Positions 25,863 through 34,594 of a stretch of DNA of 64,000 nucleotides are shown here, one piece after another. This DNA is from Agrococcus jejuensis (lineage in GTDB: Bacteria > Actinomycetota > Actinomycetes > Actinomycetales > Microbacteriaceae): contig NZ_VEFR01000001.1 of assembly GCF_007679035.1 (NCBI RefSeq), positions 1,135,925 to 1,199,924 of the forward strand, in the 5' to 3' direction. Below the pieces are notes generated by a model. It worked only from the letters and a program-made list of their open reading frames with translations, ran no database searches and was not told the origin of the DNA. Numbering within the stretch: the stretch's first letter is position 1; each line of letters begins with the position of its first letter. The position numbers were made by a program, and so were the translations under genes.

Positions 25863-27227
25863 ATGGCGACGACGCCCACCACCAGCACACCGAAGCGTCA
25901 CTCGCGCTTCGCCACCCACGGCCTGTACGTCGCGGTCATCATCGCCGTCATCCTCGGTGCCGCCGTCGGCCTCATCTGGCCAGAGGTCGGCGTCGCGCTC
26001 AAGCCCATCGGCACGGCGTTCGTCGCCCTCATCAAGATGATGATCGCGCCCGTGATCTTCTGCACGATCGTGCTCGGCATCGGCTCGATCGCCAAGGCCG
26101 CCACGGTCGGCAAGGTCGGCGGCCTCGCGCTCGGCTACTTCATCGTCATGTCGACGTTCGCCCTCGCGATCGGCCTCGTCGTCGGCAACTTCGTGCACCC
26201 GGGCGAGGGCCTCAACATCTCCTCGTCGGAGTACGAGGCGCCCGCCGCCGAGGAGGGTGGCCCGATGTTCGGCATCATCCCGACGACGCTCGTCTCGGCG
26301 CTCACCGGCAGCCACGTGCTGCCCGTGCTCTTCGTCGCGCTGCTCGTCGGGTTCGCGTTGCAGAAGATGGGCGACCGCGGCAAGCCGCTGCTCGAGACCC
26401 TCGGCCTCATCCAGACGCTCGTCTTCCGCATCCTCACGATGATCCTGTGGCTCGCCCCCATCGGCGCGTTCGGCGCCATCGCCGGCGTCGTCGGCGAGAC
26501 CGGCTGGGCAGCCATCGGCGCCCTCGCGACGCTGATGCTCGCGTTCTACGCGACGTGCGTCGTCTTCATCGTGGGCGTGCTCGGCACGCTGCTGTGGGTC
26601 GTCGCTCGCGTCAACATCTTCAAGCTCATGGCGTACCTGGGCAAGGAGTACCTGCTCATCGTGTCGACGTCGTCCTCGGAGTCGGCCCTGCCGCGCCTCA
26701 TGGCGAAGCTCGAGCACCTCGGCGTCTCGAAGCCCGTCGTGGGCATCACGGTGCCGACCGGCTACTCGTTCAACCTCGACGGCACGGCGATCTACCTCAC
26801 GATGGCGTCGCTGTTCATCGCGACGGGCATGGGCGTGCCCATGTCGATCCCCGAGCAGATCGGCCTGCTGCTGTTCATGATCATCGCGTCGAAGGGTGCG
26901 GCGGGCGTCACCGGCGCGGGTCTCGCGACCCTCGCGGCCGGCCTGCAGACGTACCGTCCCGACCTCGTCGACGGCGTCGGCGTCATCGTCGGCATCGACC
27001 GCTTCATGTCGGAGGCGCGTGCGCTCACGAACTTCACCGGCAACGCGGTGGCGACGGTGCTCATCGGCACCTGGACGAAGCAGATCGACCACGGTCGCGT
27101 GACGAACGTGCTCGCGAAGCGCGATCCGTTCGACGAGGCGACGATGGAGGACACGCACGGGCCCGGCACGGAGATCCCGCAGACGGCGACGGAGGCCGTG
27201 CGCGTGAGCGCAGGCGTGCAGCGCTGA
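25863..27227 (+). CDS. dctA: C4-dicarboxylate:cation symporter, DctA-like
   Basis: A 454-residue carrier of the dicarboxylate/amino acid:cation symporter family with about eight membrane helices and two re-entrant loops. The substrate motifs are TSSSESALPRLM, the TGYSFNLDGTAIYLTM segment (NLDGTAIY) and the NFTGNAVATVL motif near the C-terminus, all characteristic of DctA. It imports succinate, fumarate or malate with cations. Its AGGAGGAG ribosome site is ideal. Its divergence from a DcuS/DcuR-like pair supports regulation by external dicarboxylates. A strong bidirectional hairpin follows the gene. Confidence 0.95.
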   Translation: MATTPTTSTPKRHSRFATHGLYVAVIIAVILGAAVGLIWPEVGVALKPIGTAFVALIKMMIAPVIFCTIVLGIGSIAKAATVGKVGGLALGYFIVMSTFALAIGLVVGNFVHPGEGLNISSSEYEAPAAEEGGPMFGIIPTTLVSALTGSHVLPVLFVALLVGFALQKMGDRGKPLLETLGLIQTLVFRILTMILWLAPIGAFGAIAGVVGETGWAAIGALATLMLAFYATCVVFIVGVLGTLLWVVARVNIFKLMAYLGKEYLLIVSTSSSESALPRLMAKLEHLGVSKPVVGITVPTGYSFNLDGTAIYLTMASLFIATGMGVPMSIPEQIGLLLFMIIASKGAAGVTGAGLATLAAGLQTYRPDLVDGVGVIVGIDRFMSEARALTNFTGNAVATVLIGTWTKQIDHGRVTNVLAKRDPFDEATMEDTHGPGTEIPQTATEAVRVSAGVQR

Positions 27228-27243
27228 CCCGCTCCACGTGAGG

Positions 27244-27277
27244 CGAAGGGCCCGGCGGGCGACCGCCGGGCCCTTCG
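27244..27277. terminator. Bidirectional terminator after dctA
   Basis: A perfect 15-pair stem (27244-27258 with 27263-27277) encloses the loop GCGA. It lies between the convergent dctA and glycosyltransferase genes. It is one of the strongest hairpins in the window and should act in both directions. Confidence 0.7.
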
Positions 27278-27282
27278 TCGCG

Positions 27283-28569
27283 TCAAGCCCGCGACCACCC
27301 GCCGAGGTGGGCCTCGAGGTCCGGATGCTCGGGCACGCGTCGGACGTCGGCGAGCGGCTCGCGCTCGACGCGCCATCCGGTCGGCCTCCCCCAGCGGCGA
27401 TCGCGCGCGGCGGCACGCGGCGCCGCCACCACGATCGCGTCGCCGAGCGCGATGCGGGCGACGTCGGCGTCGCCGATCGTCGCGACGGCGTCGAGCAGCC
27501 GCGCGGCTCCGGCATCGCCCAGCACGATCGGATGCGCGAGCGTCACGGTCGCGCGGTGCTCGGGAGCCGCGGCCAGCACGCGCGGGTCCGCGGCGAACGC
27601 GCCCGCGATCCCGGCGGGCACGACGACGCGAGCCGTCGGCAGCAGGGCGAGCATCCGGTCGACGCAGACGAGCGCCGCAGCGACCGACGGGCTGCGCTCG
27701 AGCACGACCACGACGTCGGCCCGCGCCGAGAGCAGGGCCGACGGCGCGAGACCGGGCCCGCCGACGGCGTCGACGAGGCGCAGCGTCTCCTCGTCCTTCC
27801 GGCGCGCGCGCTCCTCGGCGTCCCGCCCGGCCCAGTCGGGGCCGTCGTGCCAGGCGATGGCGTCCGGCACGTGCGCGAGCGCCGCGCCGCGACGCCAGGC
27901 GCGCGCCGCCCACTCCCAGTCCTCGCCGCCGTAGGCGTCGAAGGTCTCGTCGAAGCCGCCGACGTCGTCGAGCAGCCACCGCGAGCACGCGAGCACGGCG
28001 CCGATCGCGAAGCGGTACGAGCGAGCGTCGGCGTCGAGCAGGTCGCCGGATCGGGCGTACGCGTCGGCGAGCCACTGCGGCTCCGGCAGCGCGTGCTCCG
28101 GGCCCGCGCGCTCGATGGGCGTGCGCATGGGCACGCCGCGGAGGTCGGCGTGCCGACGGCGCCCGACGGCGAGCACGTCGGGTGCGGCGGACGGCAGCGC
28201 CGCGATGCGCGCCACGTACTCCGGCTCGGGCGCCGTGTCGGCGTCGAGGAAGCACACGACGTCGCCGGTCGCGTGGCGCGCGCCGAGGTTGCGCACGGCT
28301 GCGAGCCGGAAGCCCCGATCCTCCTGCCGCACGACGCGCACGCCGGGCGGCACCGTCGGCGGCGTCGGCGACCCGTCGTCGGCGACGACGACCTCGAGCA
28401 GCTGGCGCGGATGCGTCTGCCGCGCGAGGGCGGCGAGCGTGCGGTCGAGCTCGGCCTGCTGCGCATAGTGCGCGACGACGACGGAGACGGTGCGCGCCGG
28501 CACGGCGGGCACGGCGCTCCAGTCGTTGCCGACGATCGGCACGCCGAAGGGGGCGCCGGGCCCCGTCAC
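27283..28569 (-). CDS. Family 2 glycosyltransferase with galactosyltransferase-type C-terminal motif
   Basis: A 428-residue protein. The N-terminal GT-A domain (about residues 24-280) has SVVVAHYAQ, VVADDGSPTPP, the metal/nucleotide-sugar motif FLDADTAPEPEY and the acceptor-side motif YGGEDWEWAARAW, as in the galactosyltransferase branch of family 2. About 150 further residues of alternating hydrophobic strands and helices follow, in which I recognise no family. The GTG start overlaps the stop of the next glycosyltransferase (GTGA). It is the last gene of a three-gene minus-strand unit. It is cytosolic, with no membrane segment. The sugar and acceptor are unknown. Confidence 0.88.
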   Translation of the reverse strand: MTGPGAPFGVPIVGNDWSAVPAVPARTVSVVVAHYAQQAELDRTLAALARQTHPRQLLEVVVADDGSPTPPTVPPGVRVVRQEDRGFRLAAVRNLGARHATGDVVCFLDADTAPEPEYVARIAALPSAAPDVLAVGRRRHADLRGVPMRTPIERAGPEHALPEPQWLADAYARSGDLLDADARSYRFAIGAVLACSRWLLDDVGGFDETFDAYGGEDWEWAARAWRRGAALAHVPDAIAWHDGPDWAGRDAEERARRKDEETLRLVDAVGGPGLAPSALLSARADVVVVLERSPSVAAALVCVDRMLALLPTARVVVPAGIAGAFAADPRVLAAAPEHRATVTLAHPIVLGDAGAARLLDAVATIGDADVARIALGDAIVVAAPRAAARDRRWGRPTGWRVEREPLADVRRVPEHPDLEAHLGGWSRA

Positions 28570-29537
28570 GCCGAGCCCCACAGGGCGAGGTAGGCGGCGG
28601 CCACGTCGTCGAGGTCTGGACGCACGGATGCGTCGGCGCCCAGGTGCGTGCTGGCGGGATCGGCGGCGGCGATCGCGATGGCGTGCGGCAGCTCGTCGTC
28701 GTCGACGAGCCAGGTCGTGCCGGGACGCAGCGCGGCCATCTCCTCGAAGTACGCGTTGCGCACGACGATCGGTCGACGACCGGCGCCGATCCAGGAGGCG
28801 AGCGATCCGGAGGCGGAGACGTGCCGGTGCGCGACGACCGGCACGAGAGTGCTGCGCATGCGCGCGACGAGCGCCTCCTCGTCGAGGAAGCCCGTGCTGG
28901 TGCACTCGACGCCGACGTCGCGCGCGTGCGTCGCGAGCTCGGCGAGCTCGGCCTCGTGCCCGGGCGCGGCCCGACCGATCGCGACGACCGGCAGCGGCGC
29001 GGGGAGCGCCGCGGATGCGGCGACGGCCTCCGCGTGCCCCTTCCCCGGGTAGAAGAAGCCCAGCACGCCGACCTCGCGGCGCAGCGGCACGGGCTCGGCG
29101 GCGTCGGAGGCGCGCTCGCAGGGCAGCGGCACGATCGCGCACGCGGCGGCCCCGTCGACTCCGACGACGCGCGCCAGCAGGCCGCGCTCGTAGTCGCTGG
29201 TGCAGACGACCGCCGCGGCCGCGCGCACGACGCGACGGTACGCATCCGCGCGCCGCTCCATGCTGCGTGCGCCGTCGGACGCCTGCGGCAGGTCGTGCAG
29301 CGTCACCGTGAGCGTCGCACGAGCCGCGAGCGCCTCGATCGCGTCGGCGGATGCCTCGGGCGAGGCGCCCCAGAGCCGATCGGTGAAGTGCACGTGCGCG
29401 CGGGCGCCGTCGACGACCTCGTGCGGCAGGGCGAGCACCGCTCCCGAGGCGCGCACGGCCGCGCTGGCCGCGACGGTGCGCGCCAGTCGGTCGACGCCGT
29501 GCTCGGCGTCGCCGCGATGGACGAGCGCGAGCGTCAC
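28566..29537 (-). CDS. GT-B-type glycosyltransferase
   Basis: A 323-residue protein with a two-lobed GT-B look. The first lobe contains HFTDRLWG and a TLHDLPQAS segment, and VCTSDYERGLLARVVG lies at the lobe boundary. The second lobe has GVLGFFYPGKGHAEAVAA and RHVSASGSLASWIGAGRRPIV, where family-1/4 enzymes bind the nucleotide sugar. No signal peptide or membrane anchor is visible. It is coupled by 4-nt overlaps to the WcbI-like gene upstream and the family 2 glycosyltransferase downstream, so the three products probably act on one glycan. The donor sugar is unknown. Confidence 0.78.
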   Translation of the reverse strand: MTLALVHRGDAEHGVDRLARTVAASAAVRASGAVLALPHEVVDGARAHVHFTDRLWGASPEASADAIEALAARATLTVTLHDLPQASDGARSMERRADAYRRVVRAAAAVVCTSDYERGLLARVVGVDGAAACAIVPLPCERASDAAEPVPLRREVGVLGFFYPGKGHAEAVAASAALPAPLPVVAIGRAAPGHEAELAELATHARDVGVECTSTGFLDEEALVARMRSTLVPVVAHRHVSASGSLASWIGAGRRPIVVRNAYFEEMAALRPGTTWLVDDDELPHAIAIAAADPASTHLGADASVRPDLDDVAAAYLALWGSA

Positions 29538-30457
29538 AGCCCGAGCCGATCGAGGGCGTCGCGATGGCGCTCGAGCCCCGCGGCCACGACCTCGGGCCGC
29601 GTCGCGTACCAGGCCAGCTGCGCCGCGTGCACCTCCGCGGCCTCGACGGGCTCGCCAGCGACGACCCAGTGCTCGCGCTCCGCCTCCTCGAGGCCGAACG
29701 CCTCCCGCACCACCCGTGACCGCGGCGCGTGGATGCCGTCGAGCAGCGGCCGCCCGACGGGCACGGGCGTGCCCGGCAGGCCCAGCGTGGCCGCGACGCG
29801 GCGGGCCAGCTCCTCGACGACGACGTTGCCGGGATGGTTGATCGTGCGCATGTGCGCGAAGGTCGGCTGCTCGAGCACGTCGGAGATCCCGACGGTGCCG
29901 TGGCGCACCTCGCGCTCGCGCAGCGACGCGATCGACGCAGCCGCCTCGGCGCGCACGGCCTCGACGGTGAGCGGACGGTCGAGCCCGCCGCCGCGCCCGG
30001 CCGCCTCGGAGAGCGTGCGCAGGTCGTGGTACGGCACGATCGGCGGCGAGGCACCGGCGTCGCCGGGGGGCCGCACGATCGCCTGGGTGGGATGCAGCCC
30101 GGTGAAGCGCACGACCGGCACGATCGCGTGCGCGGCGTCCGCCGCGACGGCGAGGAGCTGCCGCGTGCCGATCGGCAGCCCGTGGTAGTCGTCGCGCACC
30201 GGCTGCGACACGACGACGGCGCTGCGCCGCAGCAGCCGGCGCAACGGCTCGACGTCGGCCGCGACGAGCTCGTGGATCGCCGGCGTGCGCACGAGTCGCA
30301 CGCCGCAGCCGTCGAGCGCGATGCGCAGCGACTCGGCCTGGCAGTTGCCGAGCACGACCCCGACGGGGTCCGAGGCGGCAGCGTCGGCGGGGCCGTCGTA
30401 GAAGTCGCCGAAGTGACGCCGACGAGCGGCATCCTCGTCCTCGTCGCGCGCACCCAT
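29534..30457 (-). CDS. WcbI-like polysaccharide biosynthesis protein
   Basis: A 307-residue protein. Near residue 34 it has VVLGNCQAESLRIAL, the hallmark GNCQxxxL motif of WcbI-type proteins found in capsule clusters and thought to act as acyl- or sugar-modifying enzymes. SQPVRDDYHG and VRFTGLHP follow, as in the family, and then a helical region that includes TINHPGNVVVEELARRV. The presence of WcbI inside a glycosyltransferase island supports synthesis of a decorated surface or cell-associated glycan. It is the first gene of the leftward unit. A TACTGT -10-like element (30467-30472) lies nine bases before the ATG. Confidence 0.8.
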   Translation of the reverse strand: MGARDEDEDAARRRHFGDFYDGPADAAASDPVGVVLGNCQAESLRIALDGCGVRLVRTPAIHELVAADVEPLRRLLRRSAVVVSQPVRDDYHGLPIGTRQLLAVAADAAHAIVPVVRFTGLHPTQAIVRPPGDAGASPPIVPYHDLRTLSEAAGRGGGLDRPLTVEAVRAEAAASIASLREREVRHGTVGISDVLEQPTFAHMRTINHPGNVVVEELARRVAATLGLPGTPVPVGRPLLDGIHAPRSRVVREAFGLEEAEREHWVVAGEPVEAAEVHAAQLAWYATRPEVVAAGLERHRDALDRLGL

Positions 30458-30585
30458 GGTGGCTCGACAGTACGCCCGTCGACGAGGCGGCTGCCGCGAG
30501 CTCGGGATGCCAGTAGGGTCCACGGTGCCGCCCGGCGCGCTGCGCGTCGGCGGATCGCCGCACCGCGAAGCCCGTCAGGAGCAGC
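30458..30585. promoter_or_regulatory. Divergent promoter region of the glycosyltransferase island
   Basis: This 128-base gap separates the two arms of the island. TACTGT on the minus strand (30467-30472) and TAGGGT on the plus strand (30513-30518) are possible -10 elements. The rightward start has an AGGAG ribosome site. No other structure is visible. Confidence 0.35.
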
Positions 30586-31668
30586 ATGCACGCACGACCC
30601 GGCACGCCGATCCGCGTCGCCGCGGTGCCGGCCGCGCACCCGTACGTCACGGCAGTCGCGCCCGACGACGGCTCGGTGGTCGTGCTGCCGGACCCCGTCG
30701 TCGACGCCGCCGAGCCGTGGCGGTGGTGGCCGCCCGCCGTGCTCGACCCCGCCTGGATCCGCGCCCACGCGGGCGAGGTCGACCTCATCCACGTGCACTT
30801 CGGCATGGAGTCGCTGCCGGAGGGTCGACTCGGGGCCGCGCTCGACGCCGCCGAGGCCGCCGGCATCCCCGTCGTGCACACCGTGCACGACCTCGAGAAC
30901 CCGCAGCTCGACGATCAGGCGCGCCACCGGCGCGACCTCGACGCGATCGTGCCGCGCGCGAGCGCGCTCGTCACCCTCACGCACGACGCCGCCGAGCGCA
31001 TCCTCGCCGCGTGGGGGCGGGAGGCGACCGTGCTGCCGCATCCGACGCTGCTCGACGCCGCTCCCCCGAGGGCCACGCCGGTCGGCGTCCCGGTCGTCGG
31101 CACGCACCTGCGCGACCTGCGGCCCAGCATCGCCGCGCTGCCGACCGTCGTCGCGCTGCTCGACGCGCTCGCTGCGCTGCGCGGCGAGGGGATCTCGGTA
31201 CGGGGGCGCGTGCTCGTCAACGACCGCACGCGCGACCCCGAGACGGTCGTAGCGATCGCCGACCTCGTCGCCGACCGGACCGATTGCGCGCTTGTGCAGC
31301 GTCCGCGGCCCGACGACGAGGCGCTGCTCGACGAGATCGACGCGCTCGACGTCGCCTGGCTGCCCTACGGCCACGGCACCCACTCGGGATGGGTCGAGCT
31401 CTGCCACGACCGCGGCGTGCAGGTGGTCGGCCCCGCCTGGCTGCCGATGGCGCAGCAGCACCCGAGCGACCACCACGGCTTCGACGACCTCGCCGACGCC
31501 GCGTCCGCCGTCCGCGCCGCCGTCGCTGCGGCGACGCGAGCGGGATCCGACGAGCGCATCGCGCTCGTCGCGGGGCGGATGCACGCCCGACGCGTCGCAC
31601 GCAAGGGCGTCCGCGACGCCCACGCGACCCTCTACCGTGAGGTGATGGCCCAAGGATCCCGCCGGTGA
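30586..31668 (+). CDS. GT-B-type glycosyltransferase
   Basis: A 360-residue protein. DLIHVHFGMESLPEG and IPVVHTVHDLENPQL near residues 65-108 are typical of the first lobe of family 4 glycosyltransferases. ALVTLTHDAAERIL follows, then the second lobe with VAWLPYGHGTHSGWVELCHDRGVQVVGPAW (the key part is HSGWVELCHDRG). The usual E-x7-E of family 4 is modified here. It has no membrane segments. It is the first gene of a four-gene plus-strand unit joined by 4-nt overlaps, and it has a good AGGAG ribosome site. The specificity is unknown. Confidence 0.8.
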   Translation: MHARPGTPIRVAAVPAAHPYVTAVAPDDGSVVVLPDPVVDAAEPWRWWPPAVLDPAWIRAHAGEVDLIHVHFGMESLPEGRLGAALDAAEAAGIPVVHTVHDLENPQLDDQARHRRDLDAIVPRASALVTLTHDAAERILAAWGREATVLPHPTLLDAAPPRATPVGVPVVGTHLRDLRPSIAALPTVVALLDALAALRGEGISVRGRVLVNDRTRDPETVVAIADLVADRTDCALVQRPRPDDEALLDEIDALDVAWLPYGHGTHSGWVELCHDRGVQVVGPAWLPMAQQHPSDHHGFDDLADAASAVRAAVAAATRAGSDERIALVAGRMHARRVARKGVRDAHATLYREVMAQGSRR

Positions 31669-32780
31669 CGAGTCCCCTCGTCCCCGCACCCCAGCGCATC
31701 CTCGTCGTCGCTCCGTCGCGATACCCCATCCGAGAGCCCCATGCGGGCGGCCTCGAGGCCATGGTGTGGGATCGGGTCCGTCGCCTACGGGCCGCCGGCC
31801 ACGACGTGACCCTCGTGGCAGCGCGCGGCTCGGACTTCCTCGACCGCACGCCCCGCCGCCTCCGCATGCCCCCGGCGTCGTGGGGTGGCGCGGCGGCCTC
31901 GGACGAGACGTATCCAGCCGGCTACCTCGACGCCGTCGACATGCGTCATCGGCGCCTGCTCGACCATCTGCGCGAGCATCGGCACGACTACGACCTCGTC
32001 GAGAACCACAGCCTCCACCCCATGCCCGTGCTCGGCTCGGGGGAGCACGGCATCCCGATGGTCACGACGCTGCACACGCCGCCGCTGCCGGAGCTCGTCG
32101 CGGTCGCGCCGCACGCGGGTGCGCGGCACTCGTACCTCGCGGTGAGCGCGCACACGGCGTCGCGCTGGCGCGAGCACGGCGTCGCCGCGACCGTGCGACC
32201 CAACCCCGTCGACCCGCACGCGTGGCCGCTCGGCGCCGGCGGACCGGGTCTCGTGTGGTTCGGGCGCATCGTGCCCGAGAAGGGTCCGCATCTCGCGATC
32301 GACGCGGCGACCATCCTCCAGCGCCCGATCACGGTCGCAGGTCGCGTCGGCGACGCCGACTACTTCGCTCGCGAGGTCGCCCCTCGTGCCTCCGCGCACG
32401 TCACGATCCTCGGCGCGCTCCGACGGCAACGGCTCGCCGACCTCGTCGGCGAGAGCGGATGCGCGCTCGTGACCCCGCGGTGGGACGAGCCGTTCGGGCT
32501 CGTGCTCGCCGAGGCCCTCATGACGGGGACGCCCGTCGCGGCGTTCGCGCGCGGAGGCGTGCCCGAGGTGCTCGACGGGCTCCCGGGAGCACGACTCGTC
32601 GTGCCCGACGACGTCGTCGGGCTCGCCGCGGCCGCCGAGGAGCTGCTCGCGACCACGCCCGACGAGCGTGAGCGCATCCGCGAGCACGCGCTACGCCGCT
32701 TCGCCTCGCTCGACATGGGCCTCGGCGATCTCGTCGCGCTGGCACGCGAGCGCTCGCAGGCGCCGGCGGCGCCGGCGTGA
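31665..32780 (+). CDS. Family 4 glycosyltransferase
   Basis: A 371-residue glycosyltransferase. The N-terminal lobe begins ILVVAPSRYPIREPHAGGLE, in which the glycine-rich turn binds the donor. VWFGRIVPEKGPHLAI follows near residue 205, and DEPFGLVLAEALMTGTPV near 270 carries the E-x7-E motif of the retaining GT4 family. This fits transfer of a mannose, glucose or similar sugar from a nucleotide donor on the cytosolic side. The GTG start overlaps the preceding stop by four bases and its own stop overlaps the next GTG, so the genes are tightly coupled. Confidence 0.9.
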   Translation: MTSPLVPAPQRILVVAPSRYPIREPHAGGLEAMVWDRVRRLRAAGHDVTLVAARGSDFLDRTPRRLRMPPASWGGAAASDETYPAGYLDAVDMRHRRLLDHLREHRHDYDLVENHSLHPMPVLGSGEHGIPMVTTLHTPPLPELVAVAPHAGARHSYLAVSAHTASRWREHGVAATVRPNPVDPHAWPLGAGGPGLVWFGRIVPEKGPHLAIDAATILQRPITVAGRVGDADYFAREVAPRASAHVTILGALRRQRLADLVGESGCALVTPRWDEPFGLVLAEALMTGTPVAAFARGGVPEVLDGLPGARLVVPDDVVGLAAAAEELLATTPDERERIREHALRRFASLDMGLGDLVALARERSQAPAAPA

Positions 32781-33742
32781 TCGCCTGGTACGTCCACCAC
32801 CACGGCCGCGGGCACCTCATGCGCCTGCTCGCGGTGCGACCGCTCGTGCGCGTCGACGACGTCGTGGTGCTCAGCTCGCTGGCCGAGCCGGAGGCGCTGC
32901 CCGCGGGGACCCGGTGGGTGCGGCTGCCCACGGACGATGCCGTGGAGGCGTCGGGCGATCCGGCGACGAACGACCCGACGGCGGGAGGGCGGCTGCACTG
33001 GGCGCCGCTCGGCCATGCCGGGCATGCGCAGCGCATGGCCGCGATCGCGGCCGTGCTGCCCGAGGCCGACGCCGTCGTCGTCGACGTCTCGGTCGAGGTC
33101 ACCGCGCTCGCACGCCTGCTGGGGCGCCGCGTGGCGCTCGTGACGCAGCCGGGCGAGCGCACGGATGCGCCGCACGCGATGGGACGCGCGCTCGCCGACG
33201 CCGTCATCGCGCCCTGGCCCGCGCTCGACGACGCCGCCGGCCCGCACCACGTCGGCGGGATCTCGAGGTTCGAGGGACGTCGCGGCGCCGGCGTCCGCGA
33301 GCCCGCGACGGTGCTCGCGCTCGGTGGCGGCTCCGACGATCCCGAGTGGCAGGCGATGGTCGAGCGCGCCGCGGCGAGCACGCCGGGCTGGCGCTGGTCG
33401 ATCGCGGGTGTGGGGCACTGGCTCGCCGACCCCTGGCACGCGCTGACGACTGCCGACGTCGTCGTGAGCGCCGCGGGCCAGAACGCGATCGCCGACCTCG
33501 CGGCCGCGCAGGCGCGCGCCGTCGTCGTGCCGCGGCCACGCCCCTTCGACGAGCAGCACGCGACCGCGGCGCGGCTCGAGGCCGAGGGGCTCGCGGTCGT
33601 CGCCGACGCGTCGGCGACGACGTGGCCGGCGCTGCTGGCGCGTGCGAGCGCATCCCGCCCCGACTGGTCGCGCTGGCGCGTCGACGGAGCTGCGGCGCGC
33701 GCCGCAGCGGCGATCGAGCGCACCGCAGGGCTCGGCGCATGA
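32777..33742 (+). CDS. MurG-like (family 28-type) glycosyltransferase
   Basis: A 321-residue protein with the N-terminal GRGH motif (residues 11-14) and the C-terminal donor-binding segment VVVSAAGQNAIADLAAAQ, then VVPRPRPFDEQHATAARL. This is the same organisation as MurG and UDP-sugar glycosyltransferases of family 28. MurG itself is normally encoded in the division cluster and is longer, so this is a separate enzyme. It is the third gene of the plus-strand unit, with 4-nt overlaps on both sides. The donor is probably a UDP-sugar, but this is by analogy. Confidence 0.82.
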   Translation: MIAWYVHHHGRGHLMRLLAVRPLVRVDDVVVLSSLAEPEALPAGTRWVRLPTDDAVEASGDPATNDPTAGGRLHWAPLGHAGHAQRMAAIAAVLPEADAVVVDVSVEVTALARLLGRRVALVTQPGERTDAPHAMGRALADAVIAPWPALDDAAGPHHVGGISRFEGRRGAGVREPATVLALGGGSDDPEWQAMVERAAASTPGWRWSIAGVGHWLADPWHALTTADVVVSAAGQNAIADLAAAQARAVVVPRPRPFDEQHATAARLEAEGLAVVADASATTWPALLARASASRPDWSRWRVDGAAARAAAAIERTAGLGA

Positions 33743-34566
33743 GGGTCGCCACGATCACGCTCGCCTCGGCGGCGCGAGCCACGCACGTGGAGCGGCAGCA
33801 GGATCGGCTGCGGCTGCGCGAGCCCGACGCGGCGCGCGTCGTCGTCTGGCTCGACGACGAGCTCCCCGCCGCCGGTGCGATCGACGCCGAGCTCGTGCAC
33901 GTGCCGCCCGCCGACGCGGGACTGCGCCTCGCAGCCGGACGCAACGCGGGCGCCGACGCTGCGATCGCGCTGGGCGCCGACGCGCTCGTCTTCCTCGACG
34001 CCGACTGCATCGCGGGCGACGACCTCGTCCGACGCTACGTCGCGGGCATGCGCGCCATGCCCGGCGCCCTGCTCGCAGGGCCCGTGACGTACCTCGCCGA
34101 GGGGGTCGTGGTCGACGACACGACCGACCTCGCCGCGCTCACGGCACCGCACGCCGCGCGCCCGGCCCCCGAGGCCGACGCGCTCGTCGTCGCCGACGAG
34201 GCCGACCGCGTGCTGTTCTGGTCGCTGTCGTTCGCCCTCACGGCAGCGACGTGGCAGCGCATCGGCGGCTTCGACGACGGCTACGTCGGCTACGGCGGCG
34301 AGGACACCGACTACGCCATGCGCTCGCAGCAGGCGGCCGTACCGCTCGTCTGGGTGGGCGGCGCCGACGCGTACCACCAGCACCATCCGACCTCGTCGCC
34401 GCCGTTGCAGCACGTCGACGACATCCTGCGCAACGGTCGCCGGTACGCGCAGCGATGGGGCTCGTGGCCCATGCTCGGCTGGCTGGAGGCGTTCGAGGCC
34501 GCCGGCGTCGTGGAGCGACGCGGTGCGGACTGGCGCCGCGTGCCGGGCGCGCGACCGCCCGCCTGA
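33739..34566 (+). CDS. Family 2 glycosyltransferase, galactosyltransferase-type
   Basis: A 275-residue GT-A enzyme. LRLAAGRNAGADAAI near residue 66 and FLDADCIAGDD near 85 hold the DxD-like motif. IGGFDDGYVGYGGEDTDYAMR near 175-195 (the key part is YGGEDTDYAMR) is the acceptor-binding signature shared with the family 2 enzyme at the other end of the island. PMLGWLEAF near the C-terminus belongs to the same family. It closes the plus-strand unit and is convergent with an amino acid permease gene. The two family 2 enzymes of the island may add successive sugars. Confidence 0.88.
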   Translation: MRVATITLASAARATHVERQQDRLRLREPDAARVVVWLDDELPAAGAIDAELVHVPPADAGLRLAAGRNAGADAAIALGADALVFLDADCIAGDDLVRRYVAGMRAMPGALLAGPVTYLAEGVVVDDTTDLAALTAPHAARPAPEADALVVADEADRVLFWSLSFALTAATWQRIGGFDDGYVGYGGEDTDYAMRSQQAAVPLVWVGGADAYHQHHPTSSPPLQHVDDILRNGRRYAQRWGSWPMLGWLEAFEAAGVVERRGADWRRVPGARPPA

Positions 34567-34594
34567 CCCCCGAGCCGTCGGTCGGGCGCTCGCG

